DNA of 64,000 bases, taken from the NCBI GenBank assembly GCA_024138015.1, contig JAMXBB010000011.1:67532308-67596307 (forward strand). Reading direction: 5' to 3'. The notes below the pieces were generated by a model that was given only the letters and a program-made list of their open reading frames with translations, did no database searches and was not told the DNA's origin. The translations under genes were made by a program, and so were the position numbers. This DNA comes from Lumnitzera littorea. Lineage: Eukaryota > Streptophyta > Magnoliopsida > Myrtales > Combretaceae. Shown here one piece after another: positions 33,218 to 45,599 of this stretch (positions within the stretch are counted from its first letter, which is position 1; every line of letters begins with the position of its first letter).

Positions 33218-34020
33218 CCTCCACTAAGGGCTTCCCTAATCAGTAACTCTTTTAGTGAGCAGGTTGGCGTACATAGTTTTCCACTTCAAAATAAGTATCC
33301 ATCTTCCATATGATACTCATCGATTGTCCTCCCATCAGCACATCACCCATGTATGGGCCCAAAGTATAGGTCTTGGGAATACTGTCCCTTGATACTTACA
33401 AATCCAAACAATCTGGTCTGCAGTTCAATTAAGAGCGCATGCCTTCTTAAAAGAGCGTCTACAACTACGTTGCTCTTTCTTTGCTTGTACTTGATTACAA
33501 AACTAAATCCCTCAAGGAATTTAACCCATCTCACCTACCATTTTGACAATTTAGTCTGACTTTGGAAATACCTCAAAGACTCATGGTCAGTATAGATGAC
33601 AAATTCTCTCAGTAATAGATAATACTATTATGCTCGGAGTGCTCAGATAAGAGCCAAGAGTTTTTTGTCATATATATAGTAGTTTAGTTGAGGTCTCCTA
33701 AGCTTCTTACTATGGTAAGCGATTAGTTGGCCTTCCTGCATCAAAACAACACCTATACCAATGTCGGAAGCATCACATTCCAGCTTAAATATCTTCTTGA
33801 AGTCAAGTAAAGCAAGTACAGGTGTGAAAGTCATTCTTTCCTTCACTTCGACAAAGCTTGTCTCCTCCTTTTCCCCCCATTTGAATTTAGTGTTCTTTTT
33901 CATCAACTTAGTAAGGGGAATGGCTAAGGTGCTGAAATTCCTTATAAACCTTCTATAAAAAGATGTCAATCTATGGAAACTCCTCACCTCGACACAAGTG
34001 GTTGAAATCGGCTACTTAAC
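33218..34020 (-). pseudogene. F integrase N-terminus, RNase H and RT thumb
   Basis: The minus-strand frame 33643-33987 reads MRSFHRLTSFYRRFIRNFS, then KEETSFVEVKERMTFTPVLAL and FKLECDASDIGIGVVLMQEG. This is the RT thumb followed by the RNase H start. The frame 33343-33534 has RWVKFLEGFSFVIKYKQRK and the linker. Between 33218 and 33340 come CADGRTIDEYHMEDGYLF and ELLIREALS, the start of integrase, cut by H. Stops are fewer here than in the RT. Confidence 0.9.
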
Positions 34021-34900
34021 GATTATATAGATCTTCTCATCATCCACCCATAAGCCTCCTCCACTAACTCTTAGTAGAAACAACATTTCTTGAGATTACT
34101 GGATAACCTCTTAGCTCGAAGGACATCTAATATGGCGTAAAGATGTTTATAGTGACTCGGCATATCGACACTAAACACTAAGATGTCGTTAAAGTATATT
34201 ACGACATACTTCCCGATCATATTTCACAGTACATGATTCATCAATTACATGAAAGTGCTTAAGGTATTCGATAAGCTAAATGCATTACCATCTACTCATA
34301 GAGTCTATGCCGAGTTTTGAATGTAGTCTTCCAGTCATCTCCTAGCCTTATGCGAATTTGATGGTAGCTAGACTTCAGATCAATCTTATTGAAAACCTTA
34401 GCTCCACTCAATTCATTCGGTAAATTATCCAACCTAGGGATAGGATACTTGTATTTAACAATAATCTTATTTACAGCTCGGCTATCAACACACATTCACT
34501 AGGTACCATCCTTTTTTGGCACTAGGAGTGCCAAAACAATACAAGGGCTGAGACTCTCTCTTACGTACCCTCTTTTCAATAGGTCATTGACTTGTCATTA
34601 GAGCTTAGCAGCTTATTCGAGGTTCATTTGATAAGTTGGTTTGTTTAGCAAGACAATGCTAAGTACCAAGTCAAGGTGGTATTCAATGCCTTTGAATGAT
34701 GGTAAACCTTCTAGCAACTGTTCTAGAAATAGGTTGACATATTCATTTAGCAACTTTCTTACTTCCATAGGTAGTTCACCCCGCTCCCTCAACTCCAATA
34801 GTCACTTGACCAACATGAAGGTTAGCATGTTTGCTTTAATAGCCTCTTAGAGATCGACTCTACTCATCATCAAAGTCTTCTTCGATCTTCAAGCAAGTTT
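34021..34900 (-). pseudogene. F reverse transcriptase
   Basis: The minus strand reads, right to left, MELRERGELPMEVRKLLNEY with the linker, then SLSPCIVLALLVPKKDGT. The open run at 34292-34495 follows (MCVDSRAVNKIIVKYKYPI, FNKIDLKSSYHQIRIRLGDD). The polymerase motif is YFND at 34185-34196, so the first catalytic Asp is Asn. Stops occur around it. Confidence 0.9.
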
Positions 34901-35340
34901 TGCTTGCAATTTATTAACTTAACTTGACGACATTAGGTTCAACGTAATCTTTCGGCCATCCTTCTTAACACGTAGGTGTTCTTGTATCCATCATGGATGA
35001 CTCCTCTATCATAAAGCTATGGCCGGCCAAGTAATACATGTGATGTGCATATGGGCAGCACGTCGCAAAGAATCTCGACAAAGTAATTTCCAATTGTGAT
35101 CGGCAGTAGTACTTGCCGAGTGACATAGTGCTCCCTTTTCATTCAACTAATGCAACTTATACGTCTTCAGATGTTCGATTATCAATAATTTCAATTTCCT
35201 ACTTAAATCGATTGATGCCACATTAGTGCAACTATTACTATCTACAATGAGTACGTACAGCTGGTCATTCAACTTGCATGTGATATGGAACAAGTTCTCC
35301 CTCTACTTCTCCTTATGTGAGGGTTCCAAGCTCATTGCAC
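34901..35340 (-). pseudogene. F aspartic protease
   Basis: The minus strand reads QLYVLIVDSNSCTNVASID at about 35215-35265. The catalytic triplet is DSN instead of DSG. The flanking text matches A1 protease. Confidence 0.8.
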
Positions 35341-36303
35341 GTCGGACAACTAGGATCAATTGATCTAAGTCCTCACAAACACATCCTTTTCAATCAATTC
35401 ATTCTCCTAAGAATTCTCTTTCTTGGCAATGCTCTCTTCCTTAGGTTCCTCATCAATACTGTCTACGTCAAGCTTTAGGACATCTCCCTTGATGACCATA
35501 GTCCTTTGGTTAGAACACTGAGTGGCCATATGCTCGAACCCTTGGCACTTGAAACACTTAATTTGGCTTGTCTTCTTACCAGATCCTTGCCCTTTCTCAT
35601 ATGTTCAAGTCGGCACATTACCTTTTGATCGACCCTTTTGCTCATTCCTGACATCTACTTGCTTGGTCGCTTTAGTATTCAACTGACCTCGTTAGCTTCC
35701 TTGAACAGGTTAGCTTAATTGAACAAGTTGATTAGTCGGCGGTTGGCTCGGCATTCAACTTCTTCTCTACTTCTCTACTCGTTAGGCTATCTGTACAACT
35801 TCACCCATTATGGTAAACTGTTAGAGTTCCACAATGTCACATATATCACTCCTCAACACAGTTAGGAATCTAGAGACCGTTCGCGCTGATGGCTCCTCCA
35901 CTTCACAACAAATCATAAGCATTTGGAACTCTTGAACATACTGGTCAACATTTTGGCCTCCTTGCCTCGATTCTTCAAGTCAGCGAAAGTGTCTTGTAGG
36001 TATATATCTGGTACAAACTTGTTTCGTAGTATTCTCTTCATCTTGGGCTTAGTACTAATCTCTTAGTAGCCTTCTTGTCTTCTCATGGCCTCGAAATTCT
36101 TCCACCACATGGTAACATATCCATAGAACTCAATAATAACAGTTCTCACTTTGTCGTAATCTTCATATTAGTAATAGTCAAAAACTCGCTCTACCTTCTC
36201 TTCCTAATCCAGGTAATCATCCGCACTACTAGACCCATTGAAGCTCGAAATCTAATGCTTCACATAGTCGGATGCTTGAGATACTCAAGCTCGTTCTTCT
36301 TCC
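35341..36303 (-). pseudogene. F gag, main part
   Basis: The minus strand shows an intact zinc knuckle, KCFKCQGFEHMATQC, at about 35505-35555 with an acidic spacer. Further right is the gag domain, with words equivalent to EDYDKVRTVIIEFYGYVTMW and QMLMICCEVEEPSAR. At 36303 it is cut by element J, and the N-terminal part resumes at 45032. Confidence 0.85.
36299..36303. repeat. Left target site duplication of J (cttcc)
   Basis: Matches cttca at 45032-45036 in four of five bases. Confidence 0.75.
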
Positions 36304-37712
36304 TAATAAAGGCATATTTTGCTCATATTTTAGTGTGTGAATTTGGTTAAATTATTATTGATTTTATAGAAATCATTAAGAAATGGTACTTGAGTATTTT
36401 CATTTGGATATTTCAAGTCTTGGAGGATTCAGAGGGGAAATACGATCGATTTAAAAGAGTTTTACACAAACGAACGAAGCCCAAATCGATCTATAATGCC
36501 TTGGAATTGAAGGTAACTGGCCTATACTCTACACCAGTAGCTTTGACTTTTGTATCGTCAGCCTTCATGGCCAACCTTGAATAAAAAAGATCCAATCGAA
36601 AGCTAGCCCTTATTTTCTCTATAAATAGATGTGTGATTGAGATTTTAGATGACTTTTCATCTTCTTTTTACATAAAGAGTCGTAGAAGAAGTAAGGTTTT
36701 ATTTTAGAAGAGTTTTTCTATTAATATTTCATGGATCGTTGAGAAGATTTTGCTTTTACTATGGAGATCATCTTTAGAGTTTGCAATTGAAGTTTTAATT
36801 CATCATACTTACATAATTGGTGATTTCTATCCTATTTCTATTTATGCAATTCTATAATTTGTTCTTATTTCTAATCATGAACTTCTTTGTAAATTCTATT
36901 ATTATATGTGCTTTTATTTTAATTTCCATGACTGGCTAAGTTTTATTTGTGGGAATTGATGAAATCCTAAAAAACTGAGATGATAATTGTATTCATGTTA
37001 TAGGGTTAATATATGTACGAATATTTCATGATTGCAATTTCTATAATTTCAATTATAATTATCTATCGGTTATAATTATTAGAAACACTATTGATACGGG
37101 AGTTGATATAGGATTTGTTAGAAATTTTTTATCAAACCAATTAGCTAATGTGGGAGTAGTGTTAATTAGATTAATTAGAAATTATCTAAGAATTAATACA
37201 ATGTCTCGAATTAATTATTTACTAAGACATTAGGGATAGTTAATTTAGAGCATTAGTCGATCATAGCATCAAGGGATATATGATTGTAATTTAGAGTCCA
37301 CTATTAATTGGAGATACAGAAGTTGATCGATTAACTAGAGGTTTGAGTCCTTAAGTTTTAAGGTATGATAAATTCACTTGAATGATTGTATAGCTATTGA
37401 TCTATATAACATAATGACAATTTGATTTACATAACTAAAGTAGATTCTATTTTTCCCACATTCTCAATTGATTGCTTCATTTTAGATAAACTAACGTGAT
37501 TTTCTCTTTGACAGTTTTATGGTAATTATTAGATTAGTTAATTCACAATTTAATTTTGATTGCCTAAATATTGAAAAGAACTATCATAGGATTAATAATT
37601 TCTTAGTCCTCGAGGAATCATTTACCTTACTCACTCTTTATTACTTTATTCCGACCGAGAATACTTACTAAAGTATTCACAATATTTTTATATACGTAGT
37701 TTGATTGGATCA
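36304..37712 (+). repeat. J 5' LTR
   Basis: Starts TAATAAAGGCATATTTTG, with TA where TG is usual, and ends GGATCA. It is highly similar to 43601-45031. A TATA box TATAAATA is at 36620-36627, and the other copy has it at 43939-43946. Confidence 0.93.
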
Positions 37713-37718
37713 AGTTTT

Positions 37719-37736
37719 TAGCGCCATTGTCAGGGA
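37719..37736 (+). other. J primer binding site (Asp-tRNA type)
   Basis: TAGCGCCATTGTCAGGGA. Athila elements carry TGGCGCCGTTGCCGGGGA here. All differences are C to T or G to A. Confidence 0.85.
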
Positions 37737-37824
37737 CTTGAAATATTAAACCTTTTAGTTTTGTTGGTAATTTAGGTGCACTTGACAACGTATGTTATTT
37801 TTTTGTTCTCTTTATAGGTGTTTT

Positions 37825-39580
37825 ATGCGCAGGAGTAGAAGTACTGAAATTCTACCAATAGATTCTAAAATAGAGCGCAGTTTGCATCAATTGAGGAGAG
37901 AGAACAGAAGAAGGAGAGAATTGCAAGTTGAGATGGCAGGCAATGATGATAATAATCAAATACAAGGTGTCCCTTAAGCACTTCAGGACTATACAGTACC
38001 TACTATTATGGGGTCTGCCATAAGTAGGCCTACCATTCAGGCTAACAACCTTGAGTTGAAACCATCACTTATTCAGATGGTCTAAATAAATCAATTTAGA
38101 GGACATCCAAATGAGAGCCCTGATGAGCATATTGCAGGATTCCTCCAATACTACAATACAATGAAAATGAACAATGTTACAAACGAGGTTATCAGATTAT
38201 GGCTCTTTCCTTTTTCTCTAAGGGATAAAGCTAGAGCTTGGTTCTATTCATTGCCACAAGAGTTTATTACTACCTAAGCCAACCTCTCATCAAAGTTTCT
38301 AAGGAGATTTTTCCCACTAGCTAGGACCACAAAACTAAGGAACAATATCACCAACTTTATCAAGTTTAGTGGTGAGTCACTTTATGAGGCATAAGAGAGA
38401 TTCAAGGAGTCGATTAAAAAATGCCCACATCATGGCTTACCAGATAATTTCTTAATTGAGATTTTCTATCTCAATCTAGACGAGACATTGAGGTATTTAG
38501 TAGATGGTGCAACTAGAGATGCTCTAATGGGTAAGACTTATGATGAAGCAAGTGCATTGATAGAAGAGATGGCCTCCAGTGCACATAATTGGAAAAACAA
38601 GATAAGTAAGTCAAGAGTGGCATTAGTCAATGACAATGACAGTATGTCTCAATTAATAGTTGAGATCTTAGCTCTCACTACCTAAGTAAGTAAACTCATC
38701 TCGGCATAGTCTTTTAATGCTAATCCTATTGCTTTTTATGAGATATGTTCAAGACCACACTCAACTCTTGAGTGCTTATTTGGGAATCTCTCAGCTTTAG
38801 CTAGTGGAGAGGAGATGAACTTTGTCAACAATTTCCAATGGGGTAATCAAGGGTCATACTCGAACACATATAATCCAGGGTGGCGCAATCATCTAGACTT
38901 CTTATGGAGGAATGAGAATAATGCATTTAAACCATCACCTGGATTCCAAAAGTAGGGTCCTACTCAAAATGCTCCACTTCAGTAGAATCAGTCTAGAACA
39001 AAAGAGCCCATGTTGAGATATATGCAAAAGACTAACACCATATTATAGAATCAACAGGCCACTATTCAAAATTTAGAGAATCAGATTAGTCAAATCTCTC
39101 AATAGTTGAGTAATAGACCATCAGGGTCTTTACCTAGCAATACTGAAGAGAATCCCAAAGGTATCGATGCCATAATGTTGAGAAGTAGTAAGGAAGTTAA
39201 AACAATTGACAGATAACTTGAAGAAAAGGAGGAGAATCCAAAGAAAGGAAAAAGGAGGTGGTAGTAGAGAAACCAAAGCAGAAGTCACTAGAAGTGAAAC
39301 TATATGTTCCTCCTGTCCCTTTCTTGGGAAGATTGAAGCAACAACAGCTAGATGCCTAATTCGCTAAATTCTTAGATATTTTCAAGAAGCTGCAGATCAA
39401 CATTCCTTTTGTAGAGGCACTTTAATAGATGCCTTCCTATGTTAGATTCATGAAGGATTTGCTTATCAAGAAGAGAAAGATTGATGGGAATAAACCTATG
39501 ATACTTACAGGGGAGTGCTCTATGATCCTCTAGAAAAATTTATCCAACTTACCAAGAAAACAAAGAGATCAGGGGAGTTT
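37825..39580 (+). pseudogene. J gag (Athila)
   Basis: Likely start at 37825, MRRSRSTEILPID, then KIERSLHQLRRENRRRRELQ. The core from about 38050 reads LELKPSLIQMV, FRGHPNESPDEHIAGFLQYYNTMKM, LFPFSLRDKARAWFYSLPQEFITT, RRFFPLARTTKLRNNITNFIKF and GESLYEA. It continues with KKCPHHGLPDNFLIEIFYLNL and the open run 38488-38685 ending in EEMASSAHNW and ILALTT. This is the Athila gag signature. A few TAG and TAA stops occur at Gln and Trp sites. The rest is a low-complexity C-terminal part, as usual in the family. Confidence 0.9.
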
Positions 39581-40380
39581 TATTGTTCCTTGCATAATAG
39601 GAAATTTTCTTTCTGATAAAGTTCTTATTGATTCTAGTGCAAGTATAAATTTAATGCCTCTGTCTATTTTCAAAAAGTTAGGACTTAGAGATTGCAAGGA
39701 GACTCATGTCACCTTGCTGATAGGAGTATCAAATACCTAAGGGATATTGTGGAGAATGTCTTGGTAAAGATAGAAAAATTTATCTTCCTAGTCAACTTTA
39801 TAGTCTTGGAAATAGAGGAGGATAGAGAGGCCACCATGATCCTTGATAGATTGTTTCTTGCAATAGGTAAGGCATTAATAGACATGGAATATGATAAGCT
39901 TACAATGGACAATCAAGTAACATTTAATGTTTATGAAGCCATAAAGTAATTTGATGATTGTAAATCCCATTACACTATTGACATTATTGATGAGATTACC
40001 TATGAGTCCATAGAAGAGAGAGTAGGATTGGATACCATGAAATTAGTTCTTAGGGATCTGGATAATTAGAGCAATGATGACAAGCTTAAGGAAGAACCCA
40101 TGGAACCCATGTCAAAAATTAAAGCTCAATGCTACGAGGAGCTAGGTGCCAGTGATAAGAAGCCGGTCCCATCATTGACACAACCCTCGGTACTTGAACT
40201 TAAACCTTTACCTAATCATTTAAAATATGCTTATCTTAGAACAGATGATACTTTGCCAATAATTATCTCCTCTACTTTGATAGGTGATCAGGAGGAACAA
40301 CTTCTAGGAGTTTTGAGAAAGCATAAAGAAGCCATTAGGTAGACCATTGCTGATATCAAGGGGATCGGTCCCTTAATTTG
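39581..40380 (+). pseudogene. J protease region
   Basis: KVLIDSSASINLMPLSIFKKL at about 39615 matches the Athila protease block, where CDLGASINLMPLSI is common. The DLG or DSG triplet is DSS here. The open run 39692-39949 continues it (ADRSIKYLRDIVENVLVKI, FIFLVNFIVLEIEEDREATMILDRLFLAIGKALID), a conserved protease tail. A frameshift lies between. The run 40100-40342 (ELKPLPNHLKYAYL and so on) is the linker before the RT. Confidence 0.87.
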
Positions 40381-41172
40381 CACTCATAAGATATTGTTGA
40401 GGCTAAGTGTAAGCCTACAGTGCAATCACAGAGACAACTTAACCCAACTCTCAAGGAGGTAGTAAAGAAAGAGGTGCTCACATTGCTGGATGCAAGTATT
40501 ATCTACCCTATCTCAAATAGTAAGTAGGTTAGTCCCATTCAGGTAGTGCTAAAAAAAGGTAGTATGACTGTGGTTAAAAATGAGGCTAATAAATTAAACC
40601 TTACTTGCACTGTAACTAAGTGGAGAGTTTGTATAGATTATAAAAAACTTAATGATGCCACCTATAAAGGCCATTTCCACCTCCCTTTCGTAGATTAGAT
40701 GTTAGAAAAACTTTCAAAGCATGACTATTATTGTTTATTAGATGGTTATTCTGGTTATAATCAAATTCATATAGCACCCGAAGACTAAGAGAAAACCACC
40801 TTTACATGTCCTTATGGTACTTTTGCCTTTAAAAGAATACCCTTTAGTCTCTGCAATGCACCCACTACCTTCTAAAGATGTATGATGTCTATATTTTCTG
40901 ACATGCTAGAAGATTTTATGAAAATATTTATGGATGACTTCTTGGTTTTTGGGAAGTCATTTGACTCATGTTTAACTAATTTAGGCTATGTGCTTAAAAG
41001 GTGCAAGGAGACTAATCTACTCCTGAATTGGCAAAAATACCACTTTATGGTAAAAGGGGGAATAGTCATAGGTCACAAGGTGTCGAAAAATGAAATTGAA
41101 GTTGACAAGGTAAAAATGGAGATAATAGAGAAGTTGCCACCACCCATTTCAGTCAAAGGAGTCAGGAGCTTC
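40381..41172 (+). pseudogene. J reverse transcriptase
   Basis: Blocks are LNPTLKEVVKKEVLTLLDAS, TKWRVCIDYKKLNDATYKGHF, YYCLLDGYSGYNQIHIAPED, EKTTFTCPYGTFAFKRIPFSL and CNAPTTF. The polymerase motif FMDD is intact at 40927-40938 in an open run 40882-41175. The sequence ends in PPPISVKGVRSF and jumps directly into integrase. Confidence 0.92.
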
Positions 41173-41880
41173 TAAATTTAAAGTACCCAGAGCTATTATA
41201 AGTGATGGGGGATCACATTTTTGCAATAGGTAGTTTGAAAAATTGTTATCAAAATATGGAGTCAATCGTAAAATTACCACCCCATATCATCCAAAAACTT
41301 GTAGACAAGTTGAGGTGTCCAATAGGGAAATAAAGCATATCTTAGAGAAGATTGTCAATGCATCTAGGAAAGATTGGTCTTTAAAGCTTAATGATGCATT
41401 GTGGGCTTATAAGACGACTTTTAAAACCTCTATAGGAATGTCCCCATGCAAAATTGTCTTGTGCACAAGGCCTATTGGGTCATAAAATATCTTAACTTTG
41501 ATTTACAAGCTACAGGTGAAAAGAGGTTACTCCAATTGAACCAGTTGGATGAGATTAGAGAAGAAGCATATGAAAACACTAAGATATACAAGGAGAGAAC
41601 CAAATGATGGCATGATAGGAACATCCTACAGTAGGAGTTTATGCTTGGTCAAAAAGTTTTATTATACAACTCTCGACTAAAATTATTCCCAGGTAAGTTA
41701 AAATCTCAATGGTTTGAGCCATTTGAAATAGCTAATGTTTTTCCTTATGGTACAGTCGAGTTGAAGGCATGAGACAATCGCACTTTCAAGGTAAATGGTC
41801 ACCTTTTGAAACATTATTTTGAAAGGAGAAACATGAACAATGACACCACTATCTTGGCAAGTGCAAACTCGTTGTAAGGA
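41173..41880 (+). pseudogene. J integrase, C-terminal part of the core onward
   Basis: Begins KFKVPRAIISDGGSHFCN, which holds the second catalytic Asp. The open run 41243-41485 has TTPYHPKTCRQVEVSNREIKHILEK with the catalytic Glu in QVEVSN, then WSLKLNDALWAYKTTFKTSIGMSP. The first Asp and the zinc finger are missing. The C-terminal part reads through frameshifts to about 41875 (WHDRNI-like and FKVNGHLLKHYF words). Confidence 0.9.
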
Positions 41881-43590
41881 TTGAAAAAGTCAAGCTAAGC
41901 ACTTCATGGGAGGCAACCTATGTTTAACTAAATTAATTTTTTTTCCTTTCTACTTTTATTTTTATTTTATTAAAAAAAATTATTAAAGGTCAACCATTTG
42001 AACCCAAGGCTACTAACCTTTAGAAAAAAAAAAAAGAAGAAGAGAAAAGACAGAAAAAAAAGAAAAAAAACGATGCTATTAGTTTTTTTTAATACCCACC
42101 TGATTGGGTAACTCTAGATAATTGTTTCTACTTTGTACTTTTGAGTACACTTTTATCTTATATTTGCTCTTTCATTTTCTTCATGTTTGTAGACATAAGT
42201 CTGATTTGAAATAGATGTTCTTCTTAATGATATCATGATTGGAATTCTCCTCATTACTGAAAACTTGAAACCATGGAAGTACCAGTTTTTCATTTTCTAC
42301 GCATTTTCATTTATTTTATTTTATTTCCTATTGTACACTGAATTGGAGACAATATGAACATTGTGTATTCTAAAGTAAGGGGAAGGAAATATAGGAAATG
42401 GAGTTTCAATTGAATATCATGACATTTGATGCTGGTTTTTGTTTATAAATGGTTATACTTCCCTATCAGCTTGAACTTCATTTGTTCTTAAGTATCTAGC
42501 AATTTTTAGGCCAAATTTTTGAATTTTTTGTTTGGAATCTAGAGATTATACAAAGAAAATTGTTAGTATCTGCTTATGATTTGCTTAAATAACTAACTCA
42601 CTAAGGTGCCCTACTTACCATTATTGTGATTTTTGTATTTAGTTAAAATTAGTTAATCAAATCTTTAAGAACCTAATTTACCTAATTTTTAGCCTTAGAA
42701 TTTAAAGTTTAAAATTCGGTCGAGTCCTTAAGTGAAAAGTAAACAAGTTCACTCTTGTGCAAGGTTAGTTAGTATATTTTATTTTTAGTTATTCTAACGG
42801 CACTTTAACACTTAGTGAAAGAGGTAAGTGAAGCTTTATACATAGTGATTCCTATAAAAGAAGTCTAAAAAATTTTAGTGAGCATTCAAAAAAAAAAAAA
42901 AAAGAAAGGTTATGAAATTAGAGCCTTTACTCCAATAACTCAAGTAATTCAACTAAGAGTATCCCAACTTGAATATTAGAATGAGAAAGTCCGTAAGGAT
43001 CCCTTTAAAACTTGATCTCTCAAGTGATGAGCTTGGGATGTGCCAACTCAATGCACTCACTATAACAAAAAGGATGAAAAGGCAAAGTTCAGTATCTAAA
43101 CTAAAAATAAAAGAAAAAAGAGGAAAAGAAAAAAATGGAAATGAAACATGGAAACTTTGAATGCAATTCAAGAAATGAATTAAGGCTTGTAATAAAGAGG
43201 AAGAAAACCTAGAGATAGAGCAAATGCCATATGCTTTCACTATGTTGTTAACTTATTTGTTGGAATAATTAGAAGGATAATATGCCTGCTAACAGCTGTG
43301 AATTTTAAATGGGCATTTTTCTTTTTAAGACTAAGTATCTACTTTTGAAATAGAAATCTTAAGCTAAACGCTTAAATTAAAATTTGTTTTCTCTAGAGTG
43401 GCTTATTAATTTCAATTGTAGTACCCTGATTACATATTTCGGTTTGGTTCTAGTGGTGGGCATTACAAAATAGTGAGTCTGAAAGTGTGAAATATCAAAT
43501 GCTTAGATTTACAATTGGAAATTTTGTATTTTCAATGATAGATTTCTTTAGTTTTGTTTATTTTGTTTGAGGACAAGCAAAAGTTCAAGT
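41881..43590 (+). other. J 3' untranslated region
   Basis: No gene seen. It contains A-rich runs at about 42025-42070 and 42888-42906. A segment at 43560-43590 (GAGGACAAGCAAAAGTTCAA) resembles the conserved sequence before the 3' LTR of Athila elements. Frames at 42953-43240 on both strands are chance. Confidence 0.6.
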
Positions 43591-43592
43591 GT

Positions 43593-43600
43593 AGGGGAAT
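43593..43600 (+). other. J polypurine tract
   Basis: AGGGGAAT just before the 3' LTR, preceded by the Athila-like AAGTTCAAGTGT. Confidence 0.75.
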
Positions 43601-45031
43601 TAATAAAGGCATATTTTACCCATATTTTAGTGTATGAATTTGGTTGAATTATTATTGATTTTATAGAAATCATTAACAAATGGTACTTAAATATTTTCAT
43701 TTAGATATTTCAAGTCTTGGAGGATTCAAAGTAGAAATACGATCAATTTAGAGGAGTTTTATGCAAACAAATAAAGCCTAAATCGATCTATGGTGCTTTG
43801 GAATTAAAGGTAGCTGGCCTACACTCTACACCGGTGGCTTTGGAGCTCAACACTAGTGGCTTTGACTTCTACATTGTCAGCCTTCATGGCTAGCCTTGAA
43901 TGAAAAAGATCCAATCGAAAGCCAACTCTTATTTTCTCTATAAATAAACGTGTAATTGAGATTTTAGACGACTTTTCATCTTCTTTTTTCATAGAGAGTC
44001 TTAGAAGAAGTTAGGTTTTATTTTAGAAGATTTTTTCTTTTAATATTTCATGGATCATTAAGAAGACTTTACTTTTGCTATGGAGATCATCTTTGGAGTT
44101 TGCAATTGAAGTTTTAATTCATCATACTTACATAATTGGTGATTTCTATCCTATTTCTATTTATGCAATTCTGTAATTTGTTCTTATTTCTAATCGTGAA
44201 CTTCTTTGTAGATTCTATTATTATATATGCTTTTATTTTAATTTCCATGGCTGGCTAAGTTTTATTTGTAGGAATTGATAAAACCCTAGAAAGCTGAGAT
44301 GATAATTGCATTTATGTTATAGGGTTAATATATGTACGGATATTTCATGATTGCAATTTCTATGATTTCAATTATAATTCTCTATTGGTAATAATTGTTA
44401 GAAACACTATTGATACGGAAGTTAATATAGGGTTTGTTAGAAATTTTTTATCAAACTGATTAGCTAATGTGGGAGTAGTGTTAATTAGATTAATTAGAAA
44501 TTATCTAAGGATTAATACAATGTCTCAAATTAATTATTTGCTAAGACATTAGGGATAGCTAATTTAGAGCATTAGTCGATCATAGCATCGAGAGATATAT
44601 GATTGTAATTTAGAGTCAATTATTAATTGGAGATATGGAAGTTGATCGATTAATTAGAGGCTTGAGTCCTTAAGTTTTAAGGCATGATAATTTCACTTGA
44701 ATAATCATATAGCTATTAATCTGTACAACATGATGACAATTTGATTTGCATAACTAGGATGGATTCTATTTTTCCCACATTCTCAATTGATTGCTTCATT
44801 TTAGATAAATTAACATGATTTTCTCTTTGATAGTTTTATGGTAATTATTAGATTAGCTAATTCACAATTCAATTTCGATTGCCTAAATATTGATAAGAAC
44901 TATCATAAGATTAGTGATTTCTTAGTCATCAAGAGATTAACTACTTTACTCACTCTTTATTACTTGATTCCGACCAAGTATACTTGCTGGAGTATTCGCG
45001 ATATTTTTATTTATATAGTTTGAGCGGATCA
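43601..45031 (+). repeat. J 3' LTR
   Basis: TAATAAAGGC to GGATCA, highly similar to the 5' LTR. Confidence 0.93.
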
Positions 45032-45436
45032 CTTCATCATACTCTTCTTCTTCTTTGTCCTCTTCATCTAGATCTCCCAAGTCAATCCTTCTTCTCAGTT
45101 GCCCACCTACTCCTCTACCTTAAACTTATCGAGCTGGGTTCTAGCCTTTAGCAAGTGAGTAGCTTGTGGAGTGTTATGCGTAGCTTCAATAAGTCTATAA
45201 GCCAATGCATGAATAGCTCAAGTCAAATCCATAAGGAACTTGGCTACCTCATCGAGTCTTTCGTCAGTACTTCTAGGGATACCCTAAGACTCTCGGCCAT
45301 AGTGGACAACACTACTGTTGTCATTCTCAACACTAGTATTAATACTTGAGTCTATCGTTTTCTCCAAAAGATTCAAATCTCAAACTCCTTGATTCGGTGT
45401 TATAGTTGACACTATCTGTCGAATCACACAACACAT
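45032..45436 (-). pseudogene. F gag, N-terminal part
   Basis: Minus strand from an ATG at 45436. It carries KTIDSSINTSVENDNSSVVHYGRE, then PRSTDERLDEVAKFLMDL and an acidic run DEEDKEEEEYDE. It aligns with 1991-2330 of A1. It joins 36303 when J is removed. Confidence 0.85.
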
Positions 45437-45585
45437 ACCCTTTAATCCAAAAGTTTAATAACCAGCAAACACAGTAGCTAAACCAACACTAAAAATTGCT
45501 TTGTTTCCTATGCCTAAAAAAACAAAAAAAGAGTATAAACAGGGAACTTCAAGAACAAACTACTATAATTCAAACAAAACTTCTA

Positions 45586-45596
45586 CTTTGATACCA
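45586..45596 (-). other. F primer binding site (Met-tRNA type)
   Basis: The minus strand reads TGGTATCAAAG, three bases from the LTR. Confidence 0.85.
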
Positions 45597-45599
45597 AAA

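Larger units (their letters stand above)
36304..45031 (+). mobile_element. Element J: Athila-type Ty3/gypsy retrotransposon
   Basis: LTRs of 1409 and 1431 bp lie at 36304-37712 and 43601-45031, with an Asp-tRNA-type primer site and a purine tract. Gag and RT are of the Athila kind, recognised by LRDKARAWFYSLPQEF, KTYDEASALIEEMAS and FMDDFLVFG. RNase H and most of the integrase start are deleted. A 1.7 kb untranslated region precedes the 3' LTR, where some Athila elements carry an env-like gene; none is seen here. J lies in the gag gene of F. Confidence 0.93.

Noticed and set aside
42953..43240. Frames on both strands in the J 3' region, considered as an env-like gene
   Set aside because: No transmembrane or Athila env-like pattern beyond chance. 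The strand is wrong for the longer one, and the sequence is A-rich.
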